From Rhizomicrobium sp. (GTDB lineage Bacteria > Pseudomonadota > Alphaproteobacteria > Micropepsales > Micropepsaceae): 64,000 bases of DNA. The DNA lies in NCBI GenBank assembly GCA_037200985.1, contig JBBCGJ010000001.1, positions 906,756 to 970,755 of the forward strand, given 5' to 3'. Within the stretch, counting starts at the first letter, position 1. Every line of letters starts with the position of its first letter. This document shows positions 9,472 to 18,532 of this stretch, piece after piece. The notes under the pieces are model-generated. The model did no database searches, was not told the origin of the DNA, and saw nothing but the letters and a program-made list of their open reading frames with translations. A program made the position numbers and the translations under genes.

Positions 9472-9501
9472 TTGACATGCAACAAAATGGTTGCATATTA
9501 G
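9472..9501 (+). promoter_or_regulatory. Promoter with overlapping ArsR-type operator
   Basis: A consensus -35 TTGACA (9472-9477) and a -10-like TATTAG (9496-9501) are 18 bp apart. The spacer contains a perfect inverted repeat TGCAAC (9478-9483) / GTTGCA (9490-9495) with a 6 bp centre, ideally placed for an autorepressor to block polymerase. The predicted transcription start falls at about 9507-9509, the ATG itself, so the message is probably leaderless. Confidence 0.75.
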
Positions 9502-9506
9502 GACGC

Positions 9507-9827
9507 ATGAGCACGGATGCGGTTTTCAAGGCGCTGGCGGACAAGAGCCGCCGCCGCCTGCTGGACCGCCTCCACAAAGAAAACGGGCAGACATTGGGTG
9601 AGCTGTGCGAGGGATTGGCGATATCGCGCCAGGCGGTGTCCAAGCATCTGGACATTTTGGAGGACGCCAATCTCGTGGCGACCGAGCGCCGGGGCCGCGA
9701 GAAGCTGCATTTCCTCAATCCGGTGCCGATCTTCGACATCGCCGACCGTTGGATCGGCAAATTCGAGCGCGGCCGCCTGCGTGCGTTGTCGGATCTGAAG
9801 AAGGGACTCGAAAGGGAAGAGCCATGA
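9507..9827 (+). CDS. ArsR/SmtB-family winged-helix repressor
   Basis: A 106-residue winged-helix regulator: AVFKALADKSRRRLLDRL (about 5-22), recognition helix SRQAVSKHLDILEDANLV (about 41-58), then the wing RRGREKLHFLNP. There are no CxC or other metal-thiolate motifs, so it resembles the non-metal ArsR subgroup that partners AHSA1 proteins. The start at 9507 fits the promoter (leaderless or nearly so); longer upstream reading is antisense-type noise inside sulP. Its TGA overlaps the ATG of the next gene (ATGA), forming a two-gene operon likely repressed through the inverted repeat at 9478-9495. Confidence 0.92.
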   Translation: MSTDAVFKALADKSRRRLLDRLHKENGQTLGELCEGLAISRQAVSKHLDILEDANLVATERRGREKLHFLNPVPIFDIADRWIGKFERGRLRALSDLKKGLEREEP

Positions 9828-10264
9828 GCCAATATGTCTACGTCACCTATATCCGCACCACGCCGGAGAAATTGTGGGAGGCGCTCACCAGGCCCGAGTT
9901 CATCAAGCAGTACTGGTTCGGCATGACCCAGGAATCGGACTGGAAGGTGGGAGCCTCCTGGGCGATGAAATTCTCCGACGGCCGCGTCGCGGACGCCGGC
10001 GAGATCCTGGAAGTCGATCCGCCGCGCCGCGCCGTGATCCGATGGCGCAACGAATTCCGCCCCGAGCTGAAGGACGAGGGCTTTGCCATCTGCACTTACG
10101 AGATCGCCGCCGAGGGCGATGTGTGCAAGCTGACGGTCCGCCACGAGAACGCGGTGGAAAAGGATTCCAAGTTCATAGAGGCGGTGTCGGGCGGCTGGCC
10201 GAAAATCCTGTCGAGCCTGAAAAGCCTGCTCGAAACCGGCACGCCCCTGCCGCGGCCTGGGTGA
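9824..10264 (+). CDS. AHSA1/SRPBCC-domain protein
   Basis: A 146-residue START-like beta-barrel of the activator-of-Hsp90-homolog-1 (AHSA1, formerly CalC/AHA1) type. It has the typical opening YVTYIRTTPEKLWEALTRPEFIKQYWFG (about 5-32, written as in the translation) and a C-terminal helix GGWPKILSSLKSLLE. The fold binds hydrophobic ligands; the ligand here is unknown. It is co-translated with the ArsR-type repressor (4 bp overlap), a very common pairing in bacteria, so it is probably induced when the repressor senses an unidentified signal. Confidence 0.88.
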   Translation: MSQYVYVTYIRTTPEKLWEALTRPEFIKQYWFGMTQESDWKVGASWAMKFSDGRVADAGEILEVDPPRRAVIRWRNEFRPELKDEGFAICTYEIAAEGDVCKLTVRHENAVEKDSKFIEAVSGGWPKILSSLKSLLETGTPLPRPG

Positions 10265-10307
10265 TAGCTGGGATTGCCTGCTGCCCTCCCTCAAGGGGAG
10301 GGTAGGC

Positions 10308-11174
10308 TTACCGCTGACACTTCGGGCAATAGAACGTCGAGCGCCCCGCCTGCACGATGCGTTTGATCGTGCCGCCGCCGGGGCAGGGCCCGCCCTCGCG
10401 GCCATAGACCGCGAAATTGTGCTGGAACATGCCGAGCTCGCCGTCGGTCCGCTTGTGATCGCGCAGCGAGGAGCCGCCCGCCTTGATCGCCTCGCGCAGC
10501 ACCGCCTTGATCGCGGGCACCAGCCGCGCGATCTGGTCGGCGCTCACCTTCGCCGCCAGCCGCTTGGGCGACACCCCGGCCCGGAACAGCGCCTCGCACA
10601 CATATATATTGCCGAGCCCCGCGATCACCCGCTGATCGAGCAGCGCCGACTTGATCGGCGTTTTTTTGCCCTTGAGCGCCGCCGCCAGATAGGCCGCGTC
10701 GAAACCGTTCGACAGCGGCTCGATGCCCAGCCCCTGGAACAGCTTGTGCTCCTCCAGTTGCGCGGTCTCGACCAGCAGCATCAGCCCGAAGCGGCGGTGG
10801 TCGTTGAACACGATCCGCGCCGGCGCGTCGGTATCCATCACGACATGGTCGTGCTTGTCCGTCCCGACCGTTGCGTCGCCCAGGTCGTGGACATAGGTGC
10901 CGAGCTTCCTCGCATGGCCCCCGACATGCACGCTCATCCGCCCGCTCATGCCCAGATGGATGACGAGCGTCTCGCCGTCGTCGAGATCGCCCAGGATGTA
11001 CTTCGCCCGCCGCCACAGCCGCGTCACGCGCCGCCCTGTCAGCCGCCCGGCGAAATCGTTGGGGAACGGGACCCGCAGGTCGCCGCGCCGCGTCTCGACA
11101 TGGGTGAAGCGATGGCCCTCCATCACGGGCAAAAGCCCCATCCGGACGGTTTCCACTTCGGGCAGTTCGGGCAT
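10308..11174 (-). CDS. mutM: Formamidopyrimidine-DNA glycosylase / AP lyase with altered zinc finger
   Basis: MutM (Fpg) removes 8-oxoguanine and formamidopyrimidines and cuts the abasic site. The 288-residue protein has the catalytic N-terminus PELPEVETV (Pro1 nucleophile, Glu2 after Met removal), the helix-two-turn-helix region with [16 protein letters not shown], and the C-terminal finger. The finger is odd: the family pattern CxxC...CxxC is here CPGGGT...CPKC, so the second Cys is replaced by Gly (codon GGC) and one residue appears lost. The remaining three cysteines are in place. It is divergent from ubiE, the usual alphaproteobacterial arrangement. Confidence 0.95.
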   Translation of the reverse strand: MPELPEVETVRMGLLPVMEGHRFTHVETRRGDLRVPFPNDFAGRLTGRRVTRLWRRAKYILGDLDDGETLVIHLGMSGRMSVHVGGHARKLGTYVHDLGDATVGTDKHDHVVMDTDAPARIVFNDHRRFGLMLLVETAQLEEHKLFQGLGIEPLSNGFDAAYLAAALKGKKTPIKSALLDQRVIAGLGNIYVCEALFRAGVSPKRLAAKVSADQIARLVPAIKAVLREAIKAGGSSLRDHKRTDGELGMFQHNFAVYGREGGPCPGGGTIKRIVQAGRSTFYCPKCQR

Positions 11175-11184
11175 GCATTAATCC

Positions 11185-11287
11185 TGTCATCCCGGCCAGC
11201 GAGCGAAGCGAGCGCGAGCCGGGCCCCATGGCGAAACGTCACAATAGGTCCCGGATCGCTTCGCTGCGCTACGCGTCCGGGATGACA
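11185..11287. repeat. Palindromic intergenic repeat, TGTCAT family
   Basis: The element between mutM and ubiE begins TGTCATCCCGG and ends CCGGGATGACA, so its ends form a perfect 11 bp inverted repeat around a GC-rich centre that holds further self-complementary segments. Related elements with the same TGTCAT/ATGACA tips occur at 27835, 33592, 42200, 53812 and 63496. Transcribed, it would fold into a long hairpin. Confidence 0.75.
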
Positions 11288-11306
11288 ATATTGTATGGTT
11301 CGGTCA

Positions 11307-12065
11307 ATGAGCGACAGCAACACCACCGCCAGCTTCGGATTTCGCGACGTGCCGGAGGCCGAAAAGGAACGCCTCGTGCGCGAGGTGTTTTCCTCCGTCG
11401 CCTCGAAATACGACCTGATGAACGACCTGATGTCGGCCGGCGTCCACCGGCTGTGGAAGGACGCCTTCGTCGAATGGCTCAATCCGCGCCCCGGCTGGCG
11501 CGTGCTCGACGTCGCCGGCGGCACCGGCGACATCGCCTTCCGCATCGCGGACGTCGTGCGCAAGCACGGCGGCGAGGCGGAAATCGTCGTCTGCGACATC
11601 AATGCCGACATGGTGGGCGAGGGCGTCCGCCGCGCCGAAGTGAAAGGCGAGCGCGCCATCGAATGGATCACCGGCGATGCGGAAGCTCTGCCGATCCCGA
11701 GTGCCAGCATGGACGCCTATACGATCGCCTTCGGCATCCGCAATGTGACGCATATCGACAGGGCGCTGGCCGAGGCGCGCCGCGTGCTCAAGCCGGGCGG
11801 ACGGTTCCTCTGCCTCGAATTCTCCCGCGTCGACGCGCCGGGACTCGACGCGCTCTACGACGCCTATTCGCTGAACGTGCTGCCCCGGCTGGGCGCGATG
11901 GTGGCCGGCGACGCCGAGGCCTATCGCTATCTCGCCGAAAGCATCCGCCGTTTCCCGCCGCAGGCGACGTTCGCGAAGATGATCGAGAAAGCGGGCCTCG
12001 CCCAGGTGAAGGTCCGCAACCTCACCGGCGGCATCGCGGCGATGCATTCGGCGTGGAAGATATGA
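11307..12065 (+). CDS. ubiE: Ubiquinone/menaquinone C-methyltransferase UbiE
   Basis: UbiE methylates the ring carbon of demethylmenaquinol and the 2-methoxy-benzoquinol intermediate of ubiquinone using S-adenosylmethionine. The 252-residue protein shows [25 protein letters not shown] (residues about 27-51), the SAM motif [15 protein letters not shown] (about 65-78), and the family block [11 protein letters not shown]. The ATG at 11307 gives [12 protein letters not shown]; an in-frame ATG four codons earlier (11295) is less likely. Its TGA overlaps the ubiB ATG, so ubiE and ubiB are one operon feeding ubiquinone synthesis. Confidence 0.96.
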   Translation: MSDSNTTASFGFRDVPEAEKERLVREVFSSVASKYDLMNDLMSAGVHRLWKDAFVEWLNPRPGWRVLDVAGGTGDIAFRIADVVRKHGGEAEIVVCDINADMVGEGVRRAEVKGERAIEWITGDAEALPIPSASMDAYTIAFGIRNVTHIDRALAEARRVLKPGGRFLCLEFSRVDAPGLDALYDAYSLNVLPRLGAMVAGDAEAYRYLAESIRRFPPQATFAKMIEKAGLAQVKVRNLTGGIAAMHSAWKI

Positions 12066-13627
12066 GTGCCTTCGCGGACTATCGCCGCCTCTGGCATGCC
12101 GCCCGTGTGCTCGCGCGCAACGACGCGCTGTTTCCGAAGGAATACGAAGCCCTGCTGCCGCCCTCGGCGCGGCTGGCGCGGCGCCTGCTCGGCAGCGGCC
12201 GCGCGAAGAACGACACCGCACCGCCCGGCGTGCGCCTGGCGCGCGCGCTGGAAAGTCTCGGCCCCGCCTATATCAAGCTCGGCCAGGTGCTCGCGACGCG
12301 GCCCGACATCGTCGGCGAAGACGTCGCGACGGCACTCGAACAGCTCCAGGACCGCCTGCCGCCTTTCCCCACCGCCGAGGCGCGCAAGGTCATCGCCGAC
12401 GCGCTCGACCGTCCCGTCGACAGTCTCTTCGCCGCGCTGTCGGAGCCCGTCGCCGCAGCATCGATCGCCCAGGTCCATGACGGCCTCACCGCCACCGATC
12501 CGCCGGTCCGTGTCGCGGTGAAGGTGCTGCGCCCCAACATCGCCGCCGATTTCGGCCGCGACCTTTCCGCCTTCGCGCTGGCCGCGCGCCTGGCCGAACG
12601 CTGGTTGCCGGACGCCCGGCGCCTGCGCCCCCGCGCGGTGGTGGAAACGCTGGCCGTATCGGTGGCGCTCGAACTCGACCTGCGCATGGAAGCCGCCGGC
12701 GCCTCGGAGCTGGAGGAGCGCACGCGCGCCGATCCCGATTTCCGCGTGCCGCATATAGATTGGAACCGCACCTCCGACCGCGTGATGACCAGCGAATGGA
12801 TCGACGGTATCGGGATCCGCGACCGCGACGCGCTGATCGCCGCCGGCCACGATCCCAAGCGCATCGCCATGCTCGTGATTCGCAGCTTTCTCAACCAGGC
12901 GCTGCGCGACGGCTTCTTCCATGCCGACATGCATCCGGGAAATCTCTTCGTCGACGCGGAAGGCCGCCTCGTCGCGGTCGATTTCGGCATCATGGGCCGG
13001 CTCGACGAGTCCATGCGCCGCTTCATGGCGGAGACGCTGGCCGGGTTCCTCGCCCGCGACTACCGCCGCGTGGCGCAGGTCCATTACGACGTCGCCTTCG
13101 TGCCGGCGCATCATCCGGTCGAGACCTTCGCCCAGGCGCTGCGCGCCATCGGCGAGCCGATCTTCGGCCGCCCGGTGAAGGAGGTGTCGATGGCGCGGCT
13201 GCTGCAGCAGCTGTTCGACACCACGCGCCGCTTCGAGATGGAGGCGCAGCCGCAGCTGCTCCTGTTGCAGAAGACGATGATGGTGGTCGAGGGCGTGGCG
13301 CGTTCGCTCGATCCGGATTTCGACATCTGGGAGGCGAGCCGCCCCGTGGTCGAGACATGGATGATCGAGCGCATGGGTCCGGAGGCGCGGCTGCGCGACG
13401 CCGCCGACGGGCTGACGGCGATGGGCCGCGTGGCGCAGAACCTGCCGCAGCTCCTGCGCAATGCCGAGATCGTCTCGGCGATGCTGGCCGATGGCGGCGT
13501 GCGGCTGCATCCGGATTCGGTGAAGCTGATCGCCGCTGCGCAGGTGTCGCAGACCCGTCACGTCCGCATCGCGATCTGGATCGCCGCCGGCGCGCTGGGC
13601 GTGATCGCGGTGCTGCCGTTTATCTAG
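12062..13627 (+). CDS. ubiB: UbiB/ABC1/ADCK atypical kinase-like protein for ubiquinone synthesis
   Basis: UbiB is an ATPase of the protein-kinase-like fold that supports assembly or lipid access of the ubiquinone biosynthetic complex. The 521 residues include the signature [14 protein letters not shown] (about 77-90), the Ala-rich loop [14 protein letters not shown] (about 135-148), the invariant Lys in VAVKVLRP, the catalytic-loop block [12 protein letters not shown] (about 286-297) and the DFG in [11 protein letters not shown]. Two hydrophobic stretches at the extreme C-terminus (about 500-521) would anchor it in the membrane. It overlaps ubiE by ATGA. Confidence 0.96.
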   Translation: MSAFADYRRLWHAARVLARNDALFPKEYEALLPPSARLARRLLGSGRAKNDTAPPGVRLARALESLGPAYIKLGQVLATRPDIVGEDVATALEQLQDRLPPFPTAEARKVIADALDRPVDSLFAALSEPVAAASIAQVHDGLTATDPPVRVAVKVLRPNIAADFGRDLSAFALAARLAERWLPDARRLRPRAVVETLAVSVALELDLRMEAAGASELEERTRADPDFRVPHIDWNRTSDRVMTSEWIDGIGIRDRDALIAAGHDPKRIAMLVIRSFLNQALRDGFFHADMHPGNLFVDAEGRLVAVDFGIMGRLDESMRRFMAETLAGFLARDYRRVAQVHYDVAFVPAHHPVETFAQALRAIGEPIFGRPVKEVSMARLLQQLFDTTRRFEMEAQPQLLLLQKTMMVVEGVARSLDPDFDIWEASRPVVETWMIERMGPEARLRDAADGLTAMGRVAQNLPQLLRNAEIVSAMLADGGVRLHPDSVKLIAAAQVSQTRHVRIAIWIAAGALGVIAVLPFI

Positions 13628-13631
13628 GATT

Positions 13632-13662
13632 GATATATAGAGGTGATATCACTATGATATCG
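13632..13662 (+). promoter_or_regulatory. Repeated GATAT operator in front of antitoxin gene
   Basis: Three GATAT(C) elements are spaced 11-13 bp apart just before the antitoxin start: TGATATAT (13631-13638), the perfect palindrome GTGATATCAC (13643-13652) and TGATATCG (13655-13662). Repeated half-sites on one DNA face are typical of operators for ribbon-helix-helix antitoxins. Confidence 0.6.
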
Positions 13663-13664
13663 CT

Positions 13665-13883
13665 ATGCGCACGCTGGTCGACATCCCGGAAAAGCAGCTC
13701 AAGGAGCTGACGCGTCTTTCGAAGGCGCGCAAAACTTCGCGCGCGGCGATCATTCGCGAGGCGGTGACCGACTATCTCGGCCGGAAGCGTTCCTTCGGCG
13801 AAGACGATCCCGCGTTCGGGCTGTGGGGAGACCGCAAGATCGACGGTCTGGAATATCAGCGCAAGATCCGCTCCGAATGGTAG
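13665..13883 (+). CDS. Ribbon-helix-helix antitoxin
   Basis: A 72-residue protein with an N-terminal RHH/CopG-type DNA-binding domain (MRTLVDIPEKQLKELTRLSK, then SRAAIIREAVTDYLGRK, residues 1-43) and a short C-terminal tail (FGEDDPAFGLWGDRKIDGLEY) of the kind that wraps a PIN toxin. It probably neutralises the downstream PIN protein and represses its own promoter via the GATAT repeats. The PIN gene starts inside its last codons (7 bp overlap), ensuring coupled expression. The ATG at 13665 is the only start that keeps the ribbon strand intact. Confidence 0.9.
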   Translation: MRTLVDIPEKQLKELTRLSKARKTSRAAIIREAVTDYLGRKRSFGEDDPAFGLWGDRKIDGLEYQRKIRSEW

Positions 13884-14242
13884 GCGTGCTTGTCGATACG
13901 AGCATCCTGATCGACTATCTCAATCGCGTTCCGCCGGCGATCGCGGAGCTTTCGCGGCATCCGGGCGCGGCGATAAGCTCCATCGGGTGGATCGAGGTCA
14001 TGGTCGGCGCCACGCCCGCCTCGGAGGTCGGCACGCGGGCATTTCTGGATCGCTTCGAGATTGTTCCACTGGACGGCGCCGTGAGCGAGCGTGCCGTTCG
14101 GCTGCGCAGGGTCTATCGGCTGAAAGTGCCCGACGCGATCTCGCTGGCGTCGGCGCAGGTCACGGGCCGTCTCTTCGTTACGCGCGATGCAAAGGATTTC
14201 GCGAAGATCGATCCGACGATTCGGATTCCCTACAAACTCTGA
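13877..14242 (+). CDS. PIN-domain ribonuclease toxin (VapC-like)
   Basis: A 121-residue PIN domain, the nuclease fold of VapC toxins, which cut tRNA or rRNA using Mg2+. Acidic residues expected at the active site are visible: Asp in LVDTSILIDYL (about 5-15), Glu in GWIEVMVG (about 38-45), Asp in VPDAISLASAQ (about 87-97) and Asp in FVTRDAKDF (about 104-112). The ATG at 13877 overlaps the antitoxin by 7 bp; a longer in-frame ATG exists upstream but lies inside the antitoxin and precedes the fold. The gene ends one base before the convergent secreted-protein gene. Confidence 0.9.
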   Translation: MVGVLVDTSILIDYLNRVPPAIAELSRHPGAAISSIGWIEVMVGATPASEVGTRAFLDRFEIVPLDGAVSERAVRLRRVYRLKVPDAISLASAQVTGRLFVTRDAKDFAKIDPTIRIPYKL

Positions 14243-14668
14243 TCAGACGATCCGCACCCGGCCCGCATCGCAGGCCCGCGTGCCCTTCGCGTCGGTGACG
14301 TAGACCCGCACCTTCACCGTGTGGTTCGCGAGATCGGGAACGTCCGGCACCTCGACCTGCACCGCATGGCGCGCCACGGTCTGCCGCGTCGCCAGCACCG
14401 CCGAATAGCCCGTCGGCGCGTCATTGCCGTCCAGCGACATCACCACGCGCACGTCGGTGCTGCTCGACGCAATGCCGTCGCAGGCGATCGCGAATTGCGT
14501 GCCGCGCGTCATGGTCGGAATCCCGTCGCCGCCCATGTCGGCCGGGGCATAGGTCGTGATGCGGGCCGTGATGGTCGCGATGCCGTTGGCGAAGGCCGGC
14601 GCGGCCGTGGCCAGAAGGACTGCGAAGGCGATACCCAAGGCGCGCATGGCGTATTTCCCGAACCTCAT
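14243..14668 (-). CDS. Small exported protein of unknown function
   Basis: I do not recognise this family. The product is about 141 residues from the chosen ATG (MRFGKYAMRALGIAFAVLL), with a clear signal peptide ending near AAPAFA; ATGs at 14680 and 14647 are alternatives. The mature part has two Cys (ACDG, RACDAG) that could form a disulfide and reads as beta-rich (TVKVRVYVTDAKG), perhaps an immunoglobulin-like or copper-resistance-like sandwich, but that is a guess. It is convergent with the PIN toxin and abuts it exactly. Confidence 0.65.
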   Translation of the reverse strand: MRFGKYAMRALGIAFAVLLATAAPAFANGIATITARITTYAPADMGGDGIPTMTRGTQFAIACDGIASSSTDVRVVMSLDGNDAPTGYSAVLATRQTVARHAVQVEVPDVPDLANHTVKVRVYVTDAKGTRACDAGRVRIV

Positions 14669-14786
14669 CGAATCCACCATACTCCGGTCTTATGAACTTA
14701 CCAATAGTGGTTTGCGGCCCCGGGCCCCGTCCGAGGCGGTAGATAGCGACGTTTCCGCCTGAAACGACCGGCGGAAACGCCGCATC

Positions 14787-16193
14787 TTACCGGCCGCGCG
14801 ACAGGTACCAGAACCGCCAGCACAGCAGCACGGCGGCGACCAGAAGCCCGAAGGCCAGCCCGATCCAGATCCCGAACCCCTGCATCCCGAGGCCGAAGCC
14901 GAGGAAAATGCAGACCGGAAACCCCGCCAGCCAATAGCTCGCGCCCGCGATCCACATCGGCGCCCGCGCGTCCTTCAGGCCGCGCAGGCTGAGCGCCGCC
15001 GCCACCTGTACGCCGTCGAACAGCTGGAACGCCGCCGCCACGTGCAGGAACGTCACCGCGAGCGCCAGCGCCGGCAGGTTCTCCTTTGTCGCCGGCAGGA
15101 TCAGCGAAGCGATCTCGAACGGCCACAAGGCCAGGATCACCGCGCAGAACGACATGAACAGCGCCGCGACGCCGATCGCCGTCCAGCCGGCGCGGCGCAC
15201 CGCCTCCGCGTCGTTGGCGCCGGCGGCCAGGCCGACGCGCACCGTCGCCGCCATCGCCACGCCCAAGGGCACCATGAAGGTGACCGAAGGGATGTTGAGC
15301 GAGACGATATGCGCCGCCAGCACGTCCTTGCCGAGATGGCCCATGATGAAGTTCGAGGAGAAGAACAGCAGCGCCTCGAACAGCATGGTGAACCCGATCG
15401 GCAGGCCCAGCACATAGACCTCCTTGAGCTTTGCCCAGTCCGGCCTCAGCGCGTCGATGAAGATGCGATATCGGTGCAGCTTCGGCGTCACCCGCACCAC
15501 CGCCAGCATGGCGAGGAAGGTGAAGGCGAACGACGTCGCGCTCGCGATGCCAGATCCCATGAGCCCCAGCCGCGGCGCGCCGAAATGGCCGAAGATCAGC
15601 GCATAGTCGAACAGCGCGTTGAACAGCACCGCGAGCGAGACCACGATCAGCGACGCCCGCGGCTTCGACAGCGCCGTCGAATAGTTGCGCAGCACCTGGA
15701 AGCCCAGGCTGAAGGGCAGGCCGAAGCTCAGCGGCACGACGAATTTGCTCGCGGCTTCCGCGAGTTCCGGCGTCTGGCCGAGCAGGATCAGGATCGGCCT
15801 CGCGCACCACAGGAACACCATCAGCGGCGCCGCCACCATCACCACCGACCAGAAGCCCATCCGCGCCACCACGCGCACGTCGCGCGTATTGGTCGGATCG
15901 GCGCCCAGGATATGCGCGATCATCGGCGACACCGCCGCGGTGGGCCCGCTTCCCAGGATCCAGCAGAAATAGAACAGCGTGTTGCCCAGGACCGCGCCGG
16001 CCAGCGCCGTGGTCGAGAACCGCGCCAGCATGGTGGTGTCGGTCACCCCGATCGCCATCTGCGCGAGCTGGGTGAGGATGAGCGGACCGGAGAGCTTCAG
16101 GAGCTCGCGGCCTTCGGCGATCCAGGCGTCGAGGCCGTGCCCCGTTACCGGAAGGCCGGCATGTTCGAGATCGAGTTCGGCGATATCGGTCAT
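14787..16193 (-). CDS. MATE-family multidrug efflux transporter (NorM-like)
   Basis: A 468-residue inner-membrane protein with about twelve hydrophobic helices arranged as two related halves, the mark of MATE exporters that use Na+ or H+ gradients to expel cationic drugs. Helix 1 carries LSGPLILTQLAQMAIGVTDT (about 34-53), close to the NorM signature, and the second half opens LGLPIGFTMLFEALLF (about 257-272). The soluble N-terminus (about 30 residues) is a little longer than usual. It is monocistronic. Substrate is unknown. Confidence 0.93.
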   Translation of the reverse strand: MTDIAELDLEHAGLPVTGHGLDAWIAEGRELLKLSGPLILTQLAQMAIGVTDTTMLARFSTTALAGAVLGNTLFYFCWILGSGPTAAVSPMIAHILGADPTNTRDVRVVARMGFWSVVMVAAPLMVFLWCARPILILLGQTPELAEAASKFVVPLSFGLPFSLGFQVLRNYSTALSKPRASLIVVSLAVLFNALFDYALIFGHFGAPRLGLMGSGIASATSFAFTFLAMLAVVRVTPKLHRYRIFIDALRPDWAKLKEVYVLGLPIGFTMLFEALLFFSSNFIMGHLGKDVLAAHIVSLNIPSVTFMVPLGVAMAATVRVGLAAGANDAEAVRRAGWTAIGVAALFMSFCAVILALWPFEIASLILPATKENLPALALAVTFLHVAAAFQLFDGVQVAAALSLRGLKDARAPMWIAGASYWLAGFPVCIFLGFGLGMQGFGIWIGLAFGLLVAAVLLCWRFWYLSRGR

Positions 16194-16250
16194 GGTACGG
16201 ACTTGTCTTTTTTAGACCCGAACCCGACACGAAGGTGGCAGCAAGCCAAC

Positions 16251-16281
16251 AAAAAACCCTCCGGAGCCGGGCTCGGAGGGT
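16251..16281 (-). terminator. Rho-independent terminator (minus strand)
   Basis: CCCTCCG (16257-16263) pairs with CGGAGGG (16274-16280), and on the minus strand the stem is followed by six T residues (plus-strand A run 16251-16256). It would end a minus-strand transcript crossing 16300-16550. It closely resembles the terminator at 19119-19150 on the far side of the Y RNA locus. Confidence 0.85.
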
Positions 16282-16305
16282 GGACGTCTGCGCCAGGGCG
16301 ATCCC

Positions 16306-16401
16306 CTAGCGCGCGGTTGCCTCGCGAGCGACGAAAGCGGTCTTCCCGCCATTGCGGCGGAAGGGCGCTGTCGTGATGACCTTGAGTACGGAACTGTGCA
16401 T
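16306..16401 (-). CDS. Possible 31-residue peptide between two terminators
   Basis: An ATG-initiated frame of 31 codons (MHSSVLKVITTAPFRRNGG...) lies between the rtcB terminator and the terminator at 16251, so something is transcribed here independently. A GGAGG lies about 15 nt upstream of the ATG, too far to be a convincing ribosome site. The TTGACT on the minus strand at about 16471-16476 could be a -35. The transcript may equally be a small RNA; no family is recognised. Confidence 0.3.
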   Translation of the reverse strand: MHSSVLKVITTAPFRRNGGKTAFVAREATAR

Positions 16402-16548
16402 CAGTCTCGCTCGGTTGCCTCCGCGGGCCCCATGCCCGCGAATGCGTTGGGGTTACGCCCCGAATCTTTCGAAGTCAACACACCGAATTGCGACGCCGCG
16501 CATTGCTGCAATGCGTGGCCATGAAGTCACGTTCGCGGGTGCGAAAAC

Positions 16549-16581
16549 AAAAAAAGCGCCGGCAGCTTTCGCCGCCGGCGC
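16549..16581 (-). terminator. Rho-independent terminator after rtcB
   Basis: GCGCCGGC (16556-16563) and GCCGGCGC (16574-16581) form an 8 bp stem, followed on the minus strand by seven T residues (plus-strand A run 16549-16555). It sits about 60 bp beyond the rtcB stop and marks the end of that transcript. Confidence 0.92.
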
Positions 16582-16642
16582 CATGGAGCGCAACAGGCAA
16601 CCGACTTCGGTTGTGGTAAGTTGCGCGACCAACGAAGAGTCT

Positions 16643-17848
<1,206 letters not shown>

Positions 17849-17906
17849 GTGAATACGCCCGGACGCGTTGTTGGCGCGCCCGGGCCCCTTGTTGTGATGA
17901 TAATGA

Positions 17907-18041
17907 TTAGGACGCCGGCTCTTCGGCGGCCGCGATCCAGTCCAGGATCGCTTCCGAAAAGCCGTTGACCCTCGTCCACGCATCGCTGCCGACGCCGTTC
18001 TGGTAGGACGCGACGTTGATCAGGTAGTTATGCGTGCCGAA
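17907..18041 (-). pseudogene. C-terminal remnant of a Ro60/Rsr (TROVE) protein
   Basis: About 45 codons ending at TAA 17907-17909 read like the end of a bacterial TROVE/Ro60 protein: HNYLINVASYQNGVG followed by W.RVNGFSEAILDWI. From memory, TROVE proteins end their von Willebrand A fold with the same layout (a strand with NxA.Y..G.G, then a helix G[FL]S[ED]A..xxI). The upstream part of the frame is not protein-like; it runs into a palindromic intergenic repeat at 18042-18133 and then the Y RNA array, so roughly nine tenths of a normal gene is missing. The remnant lies 58 bp from rtcB on the same strand. The family call is by recall, not by search; an unrelated small protein is the alternative. 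Confidence 0.6.
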
Positions 18042-18133
18042 CGGTGCTGAGTGAGCGTAGCGAACGAAGCGGAGGGGGCCTGCCCAGCCCTCTCCACCGC
18101 TTCGCGGTCCCCCCGCAACAGCGGGGGAGAAAA
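18042..18133. repeat. Palindromic intergenic repeat fragment (CCTCCCCCGC family)
   Basis: GGTGCTGAGTGAGCG...AAGCGGAGGGGG followed by a GC-rich block and CCCCCGCAACAGCGGGGGAG. The right end matches the ends of the elements at 28862, 34743 and 49431. It abuts the rsr remnant exactly where protein similarity stops, suggesting it marks or caused the truncation. Confidence 0.6.
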
Positions 18134-18187
18134 TTATGGCCCCGACAGCGCAGCAGCATGACGCGGCGCGGTCAAGGCGGAAGCGAT

Positions 18188-18352
18188 CACGCGATCCGGG
18201 AACGGTCGATGCTGAGACGCTTCCGGGCTTTCGCCCTTCGGCTAGCGCTCTATCCGCTGAGCTACGGGCGCATGGAACGCCCGGCGGGATTCGAACCCGC
18301 GACCTCTCGTTTAACAGACGAAGTAACAGCAATCTTCACCACGGATCGCGTG
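18188..18352 (-). ncRNA. Y RNA-like gene with permuted tRNA mimic, unit 4 (last transcribed)
   Basis: Closed by a perfect 10 bp terminal stem (GGATCGCGTG, plus 18343-18352, with CACGCGATCC, 18188-18197). Inside are the shared GUGGUGAAGAU and, on the return strand, AGCAUCGACCGUUCCC; GAU-GCUG pairs with CAGC-AUC around one bulged U. The core is a permuted tRNA: T arm GCGGG-UUCGAAU-CCCGC (plus 18284-18300), acceptor CGGGCG, a 7 nt loop, acceptor CGCCCG, then D arm GCUC/GAGC (18247-18265). A GGGC-GAAA-GCCC hairpin precedes the return strand. Known bacterial YrlA RNAs carry such a tRNA mimic at the end of a Ro60-binding stem. A normal tRNA is excluded because the 3' half comes before the 5' half. 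Confidence 0.8.
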
Positions 18353-18356
18353 TGAT

Positions 18357-18506
18357 AAGGCGCCGGGGAAGGGGAACGGTCGATGCTGTCGCTGCCCGAA
18401 GGCCGAGCTGAGCTACGGCCTCGCGGCCGGCAGGCATTGAACCCTGCGCCTCCGCGCTTTCGCGCGGCGCTCTATCCGAAGTAACAGACATCTTCACCAC
18501 CGCCTT
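18357..18506 (-). ncRNA. Y RNA-like gene with permuted tRNA mimic, unit 3 (broken in the D loop)
   Basis: Terminal stem AAGGCG/CGCCUU (plus 18501-18506 and 18357-18362); conserved GGUGGUGAAGAUG and ACAGCAUCGACCGUUCCCC; GAUG-CUGU pairs with ACAG-CAUC. The tRNA module is opened differently from units 2 and 4. GGAUAGAGC (the 3' half of a D arm, plus 18469-18477) comes first, then a CCGCGC-GAAA-GCGCGG arm in the anticodon position, the T arm GCAGG/CCUGC (18430-18447), the acceptor CGGCC-GCGA-GGCCG, and finally GUAGCUCAGC (the 5' half of the D arm, 18407-18416). The Y stem would therefore leave from the D loop. A GCC-UUCG-GGC hairpin precedes the return strand. Confidence 0.78.
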
Positions 18507-18532
18507 CGCCCTTGCGGGCGAACGGATGAGAC

